A stretch of 33,196 nt of DNA. Source: Mesorhizobium metallidurans STM 2683. Lineage in GTDB: Bacteria; Pseudomonadota; Alphaproteobacteria; Rhizobiales; Rhizobiaceae. The notes under the pieces are model-generated. The model had not been told where the DNA came from and ran no database searches. It saw nothing but the letters and a program-made list of their open reading frames with translations. A program made the position numbers and the translations under genes. The stretch is taken from positions 1 to 33,196 of the forward strand of contig NZ_CAUM01000113.1 in assembly GCF_000350085.1 (NCBI RefSeq). Reading direction: 5' to 3'. Shown one piece after another: positions 9,875 to 18,187 of this stretch (positions within the stretch are counted from its first letter, which is position 1; every line of letters begins with the position of its first letter).

Positions 9875-10002
9875 GACACGCCGAAGCATTTGGAATCGTG
9901 GCATCTTCGCCGCCATCGTAACCATATCGATACCTCCTTGCTGCATGAATCCAGTCAAGCCAGGTCGCGGAGGTGCGGCCGTCGCGGCAAGGAACGAGGG
10001 GC

Positions 10003-11148
10003 ATGTCGCTCGACTACAACTCACTTCTGCTGGCAATCGGTTTCTCCGCCGCCTGCCTCAGTTTGACGTTGTTCGGCATCTGGCTGACAGCCCGTACCGA
10101 AAAATTTCTGCTGACCTGGGCGATCAGCGCGTTGCTGATCGTCGGCGACGTTTTCATCTACAGGGACTATATCGACGCGCCGGGACGCCTGCTCGGCATG
10201 GCGAGTTTCGCCGTGCTCCTCGTCGGTTTCTCGACGATGCTGGGCGCCGCCTACCAGTTCACGTCAGGCCGATCGCCGATCCCGCTCACGGTCCTCGGCA
10301 GCGGCATCTCGCTTGCAGTGGCGTTGCCGCCCATGGCGCTTGGCTATGACGGGCTCGGCTTCATGCTCGAGAATTCCTGTGCCGCCCTGCTTTTGTTCGC
10401 GACGGCCCGTGAATACTGGAAAGGACGCGCCGAGGCGCCCGTCCCGATCATCGGCCTCACGGTGCTCTACTCAGCCACCGCCATATCCTTCGTGCTGTGT
10501 GCAGTGGTTCTCGCATGGGACGGCAGACTGGTGCTCGGACATGCACCGAGCAATTGGGCCGAGGATCTCAGCCTCGTCATCGTCATCGCCAGCATGACCG
10601 GCATCGGCGCCCTTTCGCTGGCGCTCAACCAGGGGCGCCTGGCCCGGTATCACCGCCTGGATGCACTGACCGATCCGCTGACCGGCCTGCTCAACCGGCG
10701 CGCGCTGTTCGATCTCAACAGCAGTGCCCCGATCGGAGCCTTCACGGCAGTGGTCGTGTTCGATCTCGACGGCTTCAAGGCTATCAATGATGAATTCGGC
10801 CATGCCACGGGCGATCGCGTGCTGAAAGTGTTCGCCGAGGAGCTGACCGGCAATCTTCGCCCGGCCGATGTCGCCGCGCGCATGGGTGGAGAGGAATTCG
10901 CGCTGGTTTTGAAACGGACCCTGCCCGAAACGGTGGAGCATGCCGCCGAACGCATACGTACCGCCTTCGCCGCGCGCGTCGTCGAGACCGAGACGCGTCC
11001 CCTGTCATGTACGGTCAGCGCCGGGTTCGCTTTCGGCAGCAAGGACGGCATGAGCTTCGACAAGGTGCTCAGCGCGGCCGACAAGGCGCTCTATGCCGCC
11101 AAGCGCGGCGGCCGCAACCGCGTCTCGACATTCCGACGCGCGAGCTAG
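10003..11148 (+). CDS. Membrane-bound GGDEF diguanylate cyclase
   Basis: A 381-residue enzyme predicted to make cyclic di-GMP from two GTP. The first 210 residues hold about six hydrophobic helices forming a membrane sensor region that I do not recognise. The GGDEF domain spans about 218-378. The active-site loop is GGEEF (295-299), a functional variant. The inhibitory I-site RxxD is present as RPAD (286-289), exactly five residues before the loop, so feedback inhibition by the product is expected. Other hallmarks are LDALTDPLTGLLNRRAL and the metal-binding FDLDGFKAINDEFGH. The ATG at 10003 is preferred over 9973 because GAGGGG precedes it. Confidence 0.93.
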   Translation: MSLDYNSLLLAIGFSAACLSLTLFGIWLTARTEKFLLTWAISALLIVGDVFIYRDYIDAPGRLLGMASFAVLLVGFSTMLGAAYQFTSGRSPIPLTVLGSGISLAVALPPMALGYDGLGFMLENSCAALLLFATAREYWKGRAEAPVPIIGLTVLYSATAISFVLCAVVLAWDGRLVLGHAPSNWAEDLSLVIVIASMTGIGALSLALNQGRLARYHRLDALTDPLTGLLNRRALFDLNSSAPIGAFTAVVVFDLDGFKAINDEFGHATGDRVLKVFAEELTGNLRPADVAARMGGEEFALVLKRTLPETVEHAAERIRTAFAARVVETETRPLSCTVSAGFAFGSKDGMSFDKVLSAADKALYAAKRGGRNRVSTFRRAS

Positions 11149-11172
11149 CGGCGAGCGACCGTTCGCCGGTCC

Positions 11173-11349
11173 TTATGCCGCCATGACGATCTCATTGTAG
11201 GTATCGAGATCAACATAGAAGACCTTGGTGATCTCCGCGATCAGTTCGTCGTGGTCATACCCTTCCGATTTCAGAATGTTGACGGCGGTCATGATATCGA
11301 CGCGCTCGGTGAGCCGTCGTTTCTGGTAGTCCTCGACGTAACGTTCCAT
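11173..11349 (-). CDS. Small conserved hypothetical protein, 58 residues
   Basis: A 58-residue acidic helical protein, opening MERYVEDYQKRRLTERVDIM and ending YVDLDTYNEIVMAA. I recall closely similar small proteins in other rhizobia but know no function. The start at 11349 has AGGGA eight bases upstream; an earlier in-frame ATG at 11385 adds 12 residues and has poorer support. It is convergent with the diguanylate cyclase gene (24 bases between the ends) and lies downstream of urtE on the same strand, about 210 bases away. Its charged helical make-up suggests a protein partner, but nothing in the sequence identifies one. Confidence 0.7.
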   Translation of the reverse strand: MERYVEDYQKRRLTERVDIMTAVNILKSEGYDHDELIAEITKVFYVDLDTYNEIVMAA

Positions 11350-11559
11350 AGGCTGTCCCTGGTGCCCGAAAAGTTGAAACAACAATCAAACCGCAGGAGG
11401 GAAGCCGCTCGCATGAAGCGTGATGGCGCGGCTTGCACCTTCCTCTGATCTGCCGATTGAGACTGATACGGAAAGCGGCCGACTCACCAAGGCCAGGCAA
11501 AGCCTAGCACGCAATCTTCAGCGCGCCAGGGTTGCAAACGGTGGGATCGAAGAAAGAAT

Positions 11560-12255
11560 CTAGACGGTCAGAAATTTCCGGACATCCGCCCGGTCGAGGT
11601 CTTCCGCCGGGCCGGTGTGGACGATCTGGCCACGGTCCATGATGTTGACCTCGTCGGCCAATTCCCGGCAGAAATCGAGATATTGTTCGACCAATAGCAC
11701 GGCGATGCCGGCCTGGTCGCGCAGATAGCGGATGGCGCGGCCGATATCCTTGATGATCGACGGCTGGATGCCTTCGGTCGGCTCGTCGAGCACCAGCAGC
11801 TTCGGCCGCATAACCAGTGCCCGGCCAATGGCAAGCTGCTGCTGCTGGCCGCCGGACAGGTCGCCGCCGCGGCGCGCGAGCATCTGCTTGAGCACCGGAA
11901 ACAGCTCGAAGACATGGCCGGGAATGTTGCGGTCGGCGCGCTTTAGCGGCGCGAAGCCCGATTCGAGATTTTCCCGCACGCTGAGCAGCGGAAATATCTC
12001 CCTGCCTTGCGGCACGAATGCGATGCCCGACCGGGCGCGGTCATACGCCGCGCTCCGGTCGAGCGCCTTCCCCTCGAAGGCAACGCTTCCGCTCGTCAGC
12101 CGATGGTGGCCGACGATCGATCTCATCAAACTGGTTTTGCCGACGCCATTGCGGCCGAGCACGCAGGTGATCTTGCCGGCGCCTGCCTTGAGCGAGACGC
12201 CGCGCAGTGCCTGGGCGGCGCCGTAGTGCAGCGTGGCGTTGGAGACTTCGAGCAT
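11560..12255 (-). CDS. urtE: Urea ABC transporter ATP-binding subunit UrtE
   Basis: The second ATPase of the high-affinity urea importer, a branched-chain amino acid type (HAAT) ABC system. It has 231 residues: Walker A GRNGVGKTS (34-42), signature LSGGQQQQ (133-140) and Walker B LLVLDEP (153-159). The text EGIQPSIIKDIGRAI after Walker B is characteristic of UrtE and separates it from LivF. The ATG at 12255 gives the standard MLEVSNATLHYGAAQALRGV opening; an ATG six codons earlier is less likely. It is the last gene of urtABCDE, 70 bases after urtD. No urease genes follow. Confidence 0.95.
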   Translation of the reverse strand: MLEVSNATLHYGAAQALRGVSLKAGAGKITCVLGRNGVGKTSLMRSIVGHHRLTSGSVAFEGKALDRSAAYDRARSGIAFVPQGREIFPLLSVRENLESGFAPLKRADRNIPGHVFELFPVLKQMLARRGGDLSGGQQQQLAIGRALVMRPKLLVLDEPTEGIQPSIIKDIGRAIRYLRDQAGIAVLLVEQYLDFCRELADEVNIMDRGQIVHTGPAEDLDRADVRKFLTV

Positions 12256-12325
12256 GGTCAGCGCTTTCTCCAACGCCGGAAGAAGGAAAGGTCGAAACGA
12301 TGGAACGGAACCCGCCAGACCATGA

Positions 12326-13072
12326 TCATCTCCCCAGATACACTTCGACGACGCGCTCGTCGGCCGAAACGAAATCTAGCGAGCCTTCGGAAAGCACCGA
12401 GCCTTCGTGCAGGCAGGTGACCTTGACGCCGAGCTCGCGCACGAAATGCATGTCGTGCTCGACGACGATGACCGAATGGTCGCGCGCGATATCCCTGAGC
12501 AGCCGCGCCGTCTCTTCGGTCTCGGCATCGGTCATGCCGGCGACCGGCTCGTCGACCAGCAGCAGCTTCGGGTCCTGCGCCAGGAGCATGCCGATCTCGA
12601 GCCATTGCTTCTGTCCGTGGCTCAGATTGGCGGCAAGTTCGTCGCGCTTGTCGCCGAGCCGGATGATGCCGAGGATGTCGTCGATCTGCCGCGCCTCGGC
12701 CACCGAGCGGCGATGGAACAGCGCCGGGAAGATCGAGCGTGGCCCCTTCAGCGCCAGCATCAGGTTCTCCTCGATCGTGTGGCTTTCGAAGACAGTCGGC
12801 TTCTGGAATTTCCGGCCGACGCCCATCATGGCGATTTCGGCCTCGTCGTGCTTGGTGAGATCGACCTGGCCGTCGAAGAAGACCTCGCCCTGGTCGGGCC
12901 GCGTCTTGCCGGTGACGATGTCCATCATCGTCGTCTTGCCGGCGCCGTTGGGGCCGATGATCGCGCGCATCTCGCCCTTGTCGAGCACCAGCGACAGATT
13001 GTTGATGGCGCGAAAGCCGTCGAAGGAGACCGAGACGCCGTCGAGATAGAGGATGGTGTTCGACTTCGACAT
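12326..13072 (-). CDS. urtD: Urea ABC transporter ATP-binding subunit UrtD
   Basis: The first ATPase of the urea importer, 248 residues. Walker A is GPNGAGKTT (40-48); the signature is the degenerate LSHGQKQWLEIG typical of UrtD, and Walker B is LLLVDEPVAGM. The ending VVEVYLGR is the normal LivG/UrtD C-terminus. The start at 13072 lies four bases after the urtC stop, so translation is probably coupled. A much longer open frame runs upstream in the same phase, but it lies inside urtC and shows no protein similarity. Confidence 0.95.
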   Translation of the reverse strand: MSKSNTILYLDGVSVSFDGFRAINNLSLVLDKGEMRAIIGPNGAGKTTMMDIVTGKTRPDQGEVFFDGQVDLTKHDEAEIAMMGVGRKFQKPTVFESHTIEENLMLALKGPRSIFPALFHRRSVAEARQIDDILGIIRLGDKRDELAANLSHGQKQWLEIGMLLAQDPKLLLVDEPVAGMTDAETEETARLLRDIARDHSVIVVEHDMHFVRELGVKVTCLHEGSVLSEGSLDFVSADERVVEVYLGR

Positions 13073-13076
13073 CGCT

Positions 13077-14309
13077 CTACTCCGCCGGCTGCGGTTCGGG
13101 GCCGGACGTCGACCATTCGCCCGGCGTCCTCGCGGCGCTGCGAACGATCTTCGGCGGCGCTGGCACATCGGGATCGGTGCCGGCCTCCTCGGCGATCGAG
13201 GCTGCCCGCAACGCCCTGGCATTGCCGCGCCAGGCGTCCCACATGCCGACAATGCCCTTGGGCAGGAACAGGGTGACGGCGACGAACAGCCCACCCAGCG
13301 CAAACAGCCAGAACTCCGGCAGCACGCCGGTAAACCAGGATTTGCCGGCATTGACCAGAAGCGCGCCGATAATTGGTCCCACGATCGTGCCGCGGCCGCC
13401 AACGGCCGCCCATACCACGACCTCGATCGAATTGGACGGTTCGAACTCGCCCGGATTGATGATGCCGACCTGCGGCACGTAGAGCGCCCCGGCGATGCCG
13501 GCCATGACAGCCGAAACGGTGAAGGCGAACAGCTTGACGTTCTCCGCCCGCCAGCCGAGGAAGCGCGTGCGGCTCTCGGCGTCGCGCACCGCCATCAACA
13601 GCTTGCCGTATTTGGAGCCGACGATCGCCCAGGTGACGAAGACGGCAAGCGCCAGCGTGACGGCGCTGGCCGCGAACAAGGCCGAGCGCGTCGCGTCGGC
13701 CTGCACGTTGAAGCCCAGAATATCCTTGAAATCGGTCAGGCCGTTATTGCCGCCAAAACCCATGTCGTTGCGGAAAAAGGCGAGCAGCAGCGCATAGGTC
13801 ATCGCCTGGGTGATGATCGACAGATAGACACCGGTGACGCGGCTGCGAAAGGCGAACCAGCCGAAGACGAAGGCGAGCAGGCCAGGCACCGCAAGCACCA
13901 TGATCGCGGCGAACCAGAAATGGTCGAAGCCGTACCAGAACCACGGCAATTCCTTGTAGTTGAGGAACACCATGAAATCCGGCAGCAGCGGATTGCCGTA
14001 GACGCCGCGCGAGCCGATCTGGCGCATCAGATACATGCCCATCGCATAGCCGCCGAGCGCGAAGAAGGCGCCATGGCCGAGCGAGAGTATGCCGCAATAG
14101 CCCCAGACCAGATCGAGCGCCAGCGCGAGCAGCGCGTAGCAGAGATATTTGCCGGTGAGCGCCACGATATAGGACGGCACGTAGAACGCGCTTGCCGGCG
14201 AGACCGCAAGATTAAGCAGCGGCACGATGATGGCGGCCGCGAGCAGGATGAAGATCGTGATGGCGATGCGGCGGTCGGCACCGGCGGCGAAGAAGCGTCC
14301 CGTGATCAT
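13077..14309 (-). CDS. urtC: Urea ABC transporter permease UrtC
   Basis: One of the two inner-membrane permeases of the urea importer, 410 residues. About ten hydrophobic segments are seen, with the family motifs GYCGILSLGHGAFFALGGYA and TGVYLSIITQAMTYALLLAF. A later permease stretch, NPGEFEPSNSIEVVVWAAVG, is also characteristic of UrtC. The C-terminus carries a cytoplasmic Pro/Glu-rich tail. The ATG at 14309 overlaps the urtB stop as ATGA, giving translational coupling. An in-frame extension upstream lies within urtB and was rejected. Confidence 0.95.
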   Translation of the reverse strand: MITGRFFAAGADRRIAITIFILLAAAIIVPLLNLAVSPASAFYVPSYIVALTGKYLCYALLALALDLVWGYCGILSLGHGAFFALGGYAMGMYLMRQIGSRGVYGNPLLPDFMVFLNYKELPWFWYGFDHFWFAAIMVLAVPGLLAFVFGWFAFRSRVTGVYLSIITQAMTYALLLAFFRNDMGFGGNNGLTDFKDILGFNVQADATRSALFAASAVTLALAVFVTWAIVGSKYGKLLMAVRDAESRTRFLGWRAENVKLFAFTVSAVMAGIAGALYVPQVGIINPGEFEPSNSIEVVVWAAVGGRGTIVGPIIGALLVNAGKSWFTGVLPEFWLFALGGLFVAVTLFLPKGIVGMWDAWRGNARALRAASIAEEAGTDPDVPAPPKIVRSAARTPGEWSTSGPEPQPAE

Positions 14310-15922
14310 GCTTCCACCGCCCTGCCCTTCAGCGCGAACAGGCCGCGCGGGCGTTTCTGGATGAACAGGATGATGAGGACCAGCACGACGATCTTGCCGA
14401 GCACGGCGCCGGCATAGGGTTCGAGGAACTTGTTGACGATGCCGAGCGAGAAGGCGCCGACCAGCGTGCCCCAGAGATTGCCGACGCCGCCGAAGACGAC
14501 GACCATGAAGCTGTCGATGATGTAGCCGCGGCCGAGATTGGGCGAGACATTGTCGATCTGGCTGAGCGCGACACCGGCAATGCCGGCAATGCCGGAACCA
14601 AGCGCAAAGGTCAGCGCGTCCACCCACGGCGTCTTGATGCCCATGGAGGCGGCCATGCGGCGGTTGGCGGTGACGGCGCGCATCTGCAGGCCCCAGGGCG
14701 TGCGCTTCATCACATAGAGCAACAGGGCAAACACGCAGAGCGAAAAAACCAGGATCCAGAGGCGGTTCCAGGTGATCGCAAGCTGGCCGACATCGAACGA
14801 GCCCGACATCCACGACGGATTGCCGACCTCCTGGTTCGTCGGCCCGAAGATGGTGCGCACCGCCTGCTGCAGGATAAGCGAGACGCCCCATGTCGCCAGC
14901 AGCGTTTCCAGTGGCCGGCCGTAGAGGAAGCGGATTACGCCGCGCTCGATGGCAAGGCCGACCAAAGCCGCGACGAGGAAGGCGAGCGGCAGCGCGATGA
15001 CCAGCGACCAGTCGAACAGGCCGGGAAAGGAATTGCGGATCACCTCCTGGACGACAAAGGTGGTGTAGGCACCGAGCATGACCATTTCGCCATGCGCCAT
15101 GTTGATGACGCCCATGACGCCGAAGGTGATGGCAAGGCCGATGGCGGCAAGCAGCAGCACCGACCCCAGCGAAATGCCGTACCAGATGTTCTGCCCGGCA
15201 TCCCAGAAGGCCAGCGTCGAATTGATGTTGCCGCTTGCCGCCGTCGCCGCGTCCTTGACCGCGCCTTGCGAATTGGCCTCGACCGAGGTGAGCAGCGAGA
15301 GCGCATCGCGATCGCCGCGCGCGCCGATCAGGGAGATTGCCGCCAGCTTGTCGGCCTCCGGCCGGTCGGAAACGAGAACCGACGCGGCGCGCGCCTGCTC
15401 GAACAGCGCCTTGACGTTTGCATCGGTTTCCGCGGCGATCGCGGCGTCGAGCGGTTCGATGTTCGCGGCATCGGGCGTCTTGAACATGGTGGCGGCGGCG
15501 GCGATGCGCACGGCCGGATCCTTGGCGCGAAGCGTCAGCGTGCCCAGCGCATCGCGGATGACGCGGCGCAGCGTGTTGTTGACCTTGATCTTGGTGATAT
15601 CGCCCTTGGCGGCCTCGCCGGATTTTTCGCCGCTCAGGGGATCGAGGAGTTCGACGCTGTCGCCGCCCTCCCTGCCGACGAAGACGAGGGAATCGGCCTT
15701 GCGGACGTAGAGATCGCCTTCCGCAAGTGCTGCAAGCGGGCGTTCAACCAAGGGATCGCCAGTGGCGGCAAGCTCGCGCACCACGGTCTCGGTGGCGGAG
15801 AAATTCGCGGCTGCGGCAAATTTCGCGATGATCGCGCGCAGATCAGCCTCGGCAGCGTTCGCCGGCAACAGATTTGCCAGCAGAAACAGCAGCATCAGGC
15901 CGAGAGCGCGCAACAGGATCAT
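14306..15922 (-). CDS. urtB: Urea ABC transporter permease UrtB
   Basis: The other urea permease, 538 residues. UrtB is longer than LivH because a periplasmic helical N-terminal region precedes the membrane domain. Here it runs from about residue 25 to 240, after a signal-like segment ending in PANAAEA. The permease half contains GVMGVINMAHGEMVMLGAYT and the conserved GRGYIIDSFMVVVFGGVGNL. The ATG at 15922 is chosen because it starts directly with the hydrophobic signal; a start at 16009 would add 29 unlike residues. It follows urtA by about 110 bases. Confidence 0.94.
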   Translation of the reverse strand: MILLRALGLMLLFLLANLLPANAAEADLRAIIAKFAAAANFSATETVVRELAATGDPLVERPLAALAEGDLYVRKADSLVFVGREGGDSVELLDPLSGEKSGEAAKGDITKIKVNNTLRRVIRDALGTLTLRAKDPAVRIAAAATMFKTPDAANIEPLDAAIAAETDANVKALFEQARAASVLVSDRPEADKLAAISLIGARGDRDALSLLTSVEANSQGAVKDAATAASGNINSTLAFWDAGQNIWYGISLGSVLLLAAIGLAITFGVMGVINMAHGEMVMLGAYTTFVVQEVIRNSFPGLFDWSLVIALPLAFLVAALVGLAIERGVIRFLYGRPLETLLATWGVSLILQQAVRTIFGPTNQEVGNPSWMSGSFDVGQLAITWNRLWILVFSLCVFALLLYVMKRTPWGLQMRAVTANRRMAASMGIKTPWVDALTFALGSGIAGIAGVALSQIDNVSPNLGRGYIIDSFMVVVFGGVGNLWGTLVGAFSLGIVNKFLEPYAGAVLGKIVVLVLIILFIQKRPRGLFALKGRAVEA

Positions 15923-16036
15923 CCGTTCAGCTATTCCTGAGGAGTTGGAATTCTGCGTCCGGGCGGACTGGAGGAGGAACTCGCCCGGACGCTTCGCGGT
16001 CTTGGCCATGGACCTGCCGGTCCAGACCGGGGAGGA

Positions 16037-17347
16037 TCAGTTGGTTCCCTTGCCGCCGCACTTGCCGGTGGCGACGTTGAAGTTGCCGCAGGACAGTGGC
16101 GCGCGCCAATCGGAGATCAGGTCCTTGGAGTCAGGCAGATAGTCGGACCATTCGTCGCCCATCACCAAGCCCGGCGTTTGCGACACCGTCTCGAACTGGC
16201 CGTCGGCCTGGATCTCGCCGATCAGCACCGGCTTGGTGATGTGATGGTTAGGCATCATGGTCGAATAGCCGCCGGTCAGGTTCGGCACCGAGACGCCGAT
16301 CATCGCGTCGATGACCTTGTCCGGATCGGTGGTGCCGGCCTTCTCTACCGCCTTCACCCACATATTGAAGCCGATATAATGGGCTTCCATCGGGTCGTTG
16401 GTGGTGCGCTTGTCGTTCTTGATGAACTTCTGCCAGTCGGCGATGAACTTCTTGTTCTCGGGCGTATCGACGCTCTCGAAATAATTCCAGGCGGCGAGAT
16501 GGCCGACCAGCGGCGCCGTGTCGAGACCGGCAAGCTCTTCCTCGCCGACCGAGAATGCCATGACCGGGATGTCCTCGGCCTTGATGCCCTGGTTGCCGAG
16601 CTCCTTGTAGAACGGCACGTTGGCGTCGCCATTGACCGTTGAGACGACGGCGGTCTTCTTGCCGGCCGAACCGAATTTCTTGATCGCCGAGACTTCCGTC
16701 TGCCAGTCGGAGAAGCCGAACGGCGTGTAGTTGACCATGATGTCTTCGGCGGCGACGCCCTTGGCCTTCAGATAGGCTTCGAGGATCTTGTTGGTGGTGC
16801 GCGGATAGACATAGTCGGTGCCTTCAAGCACCCAGCGCTTAACCGAACCGCCGTCCTCGCTCATCAGATAGTCGACCGCGGGAATGGCCTGCTGGTTCGG
16901 CGCGGCGCCTGTGTAGAACACGTTGCGCTCGCTCTCTTCGCCCTCATACTGGACGGGATAGAACAGGATGCTGTTGAGTTCGGAGAATACCGGCAGCACG
17001 GACTTGCGCGATACCGAGGTCCAGCCGCCGAACACCGCCGCGACCTTGTCCTTGGAGATCAGCTCGCGCGCCTTTTCGGCGAAGAGCGGCCAGTTGGAAG
17101 CCGGATCGACGACGACCGCCTCGAGTTTTTTGCCGAGCAGCCCGCCCTTGGCATTCTGCTGCTCGATGAGCATCAGCATGACGTCCTTCAGCGTCGTCTC
17201 CGAGATCGCCATGGTCCCCGACAGCGAATGGAGAATACCCACCTTGATCGTGTCGTCGGCCGCCCTGGCCTGGACGGACATCAACAGACCCGCCGCAACC
17301 ATTCCTGCCGAAACCATTTTTGTTATTGTCGAAAAATTACCCCTCAT
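16037..17347 (-). CDS. urtA: Urea ABC transporter substrate-binding protein UrtA
   Basis: The periplasmic urea receptor, 436 residues. An N-terminal signal peptide ends at VQARA before ADDTIKVGILHSLSGTMAIS, the canonical start of mature UrtA. Family text includes VFGGWTSVSRKSVLPVFSEL and LFYPVQYEGEESERNVFYTG. The C-terminal stretch with conserved cysteines around LSCGNFNVATGKCGG is also typical. The ATG at 17347 has GGGAG upstream; a start 60 bases earlier would place non-signal residues before the leader. It is the first gene of the operon and is preceded by a consensus sigma-54 promoter, so expression should rise under nitrogen limitation. Confidence 0.96.
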   Translation of the reverse strand: MRGNFSTITKMVSAGMVAAGLLMSVQARAADDTIKVGILHSLSGTMAISETTLKDVMLMLIEQQNAKGGLLGKKLEAVVVDPASNWPLFAEKARELISKDKVAAVFGGWTSVSRKSVLPVFSELNSILFYPVQYEGEESERNVFYTGAAPNQQAIPAVDYLMSEDGGSVKRWVLEGTDYVYPRTTNKILEAYLKAKGVAAEDIMVNYTPFGFSDWQTEVSAIKKFGSAGKKTAVVSTVNGDANVPFYKELGNQGIKAEDIPVMAFSVGEEELAGLDTAPLVGHLAAWNYFESVDTPENKKFIADWQKFIKNDKRTTNDPMEAHYIGFNMWVKAVEKAGTTDPDKVIDAMIGVSVPNLTGGYSTMMPNHHITKPVLIGEIQADGQFETVSQTPGLVMGDEWSDYLPDSKDLISDWRAPLSCGNFNVATGKCGGKGTN

Positions 17348-17390
17348 ATTCCACGCTCCCAAGCTGGTTGACTGCACTGCACCACTGCGA

Positions 17391-17406
17391 TGCAACCCCC
17401 GTGCCA
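17391..17406 (-). promoter_or_regulatory. Sigma-54 (RpoN) promoter of urtABCDE
   Basis: On the minus strand the sequence is TGGCACGGGGGTTGCA, a full match to the -24/-12 consensus TGGCAC-N5-TTGCW with the required GG-N10-GC spacing. The transcript should start near 17380, about 33 bases before the urtA ATG. I did not find a convincing NtrC site upstream. Confidence 0.85.
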
Positions 17407-17568
17407 ACCGACGACGTCAGGTGGAAAATGCGGAAATTTTCAAACGTTATCAGTCTGTTGGAACATTAGCCGCCGAAGATGAAAGGATACCGATTGAAGC
17501 TCTGTTGGGAAAAAATTGCGCAGTCATGCCTAGATTCTGTCCAAATCCAGAAAATGCCTACTTATTAG

Positions 17569-17603
17569 GCCGACCAACACCGAACACACCGAAGTTGGTC
17601 GGC
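17569..17603. repeat. Perfect 10-bp inverted repeat in the divergent urtA promoter region
   Basis: GCCGACCAAC (17569-17578) and GTTGGTCGGC (17594-17603) are perfect inverted copies separated by 15 bases. No T-run follows on either strand, so it is not a terminator. It overlaps the -24 element of the rightward sigma-54-like site and could be an operator. Confidence 0.6.
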
Positions 17604-17614
17604 ACAGCTGTTGC
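17600..17614 (+). promoter_or_regulatory. Sigma-54-like promoter, rightward
   Basis: CGGCAC-AGCTG-TTGC matches 9 of the 10 core -24/-12 positions and keeps GG-N10-GC; the base after TTGC is G rather than A or T. The predicted transcript start is near 17626, about 36 bases before the ATG of the secreted protein gene at 17662. Confidence 0.45.
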
Positions 17615-17661
17615 GGTGAAGCGGTGAAATAGGGCAAGTTCGCCTCGAACAGAGCGACATC

Positions 17662-18057
17662 ATGGCTTCCAGGATCTCTTGCGTTTTCAGCATTACGCTT
17701 GTGCTTGCAGCCACCGGCGGCGCGCGCGCCGACTTCAGCGACGGCAAAATGCCTGACGGCACCTATCACTGCGAAGTCTATCTGCTTGGCATGTTCCTCA
17801 ACCTCGGCGACATCACCATCAAGGGCAACCTCTATAGCGGCCCGGTCATGTTCGGCACCGCTTGGCAGGGCTATAATTATCAGATGGACGCCAATGGTGA
17901 GATCACCTGGCTTGGTCCACTGGGCGGCTATACCAGCGGCGGCAACTCGATCTCGCTCACCCAGGCCACTTTGGACGGGCAGACCAGCCCGTCCTTCGAC
18001 ATCATCATGAGGCAGCCCGACGGCGCCTTCACCGCCTCGACCTGCACAAAGAGTTGA
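17662..18057 (+). CDS. Small secreted hypothetical protein
   Basis: A 131-residue protein that I do not recognise. It has a Sec signal peptide with probable cleavage at ARA before DFSDGK (residue 23/24). The mature part is rich in Gly, Tyr and Thr with alternating strand-like segments, suggesting a small beta-sandwich or lipocalin-like fold. It has two cysteines, C37 and C128, that could form a disulfide in the periplasm. It is divergent from urtA, sharing a 314-base control region with a sigma-54-like site pointing toward it. A link to nitrogen limitation is possible on that basis only. Confidence 0.75.
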   Translation: MASRISCVFSITLVLAATGGARADFSDGKMPDGTYHCEVYLLGMFLNLGDITIKGNLYSGPVMFGTAWQGYNYQMDANGEITWLGPLGGYTSGGNSISLTQATLDGQTSPSFDIIMRQPDGAFTASTCTKS

Positions 18058-18187
18058 GCGACGGCGCGCCCGGCGCCACGTTGCCGCACCGTCGCGGCGA
18101 AAGGTCTTCCCTCTCATGTCATCGGGGTGTTGCCGAAACAGACTAGGCAGCGGTGCGCCGTCACATCCACCCAGAGAGGCAGACACC

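Noticed and set aside
13053..14417. A 454-residue plus-strand frame over urtC
   Set aside because: Composition is typical of an antisense shadow (His, Arg, Glu, Gln-rich) and urtC is unambiguous on the minus strand.
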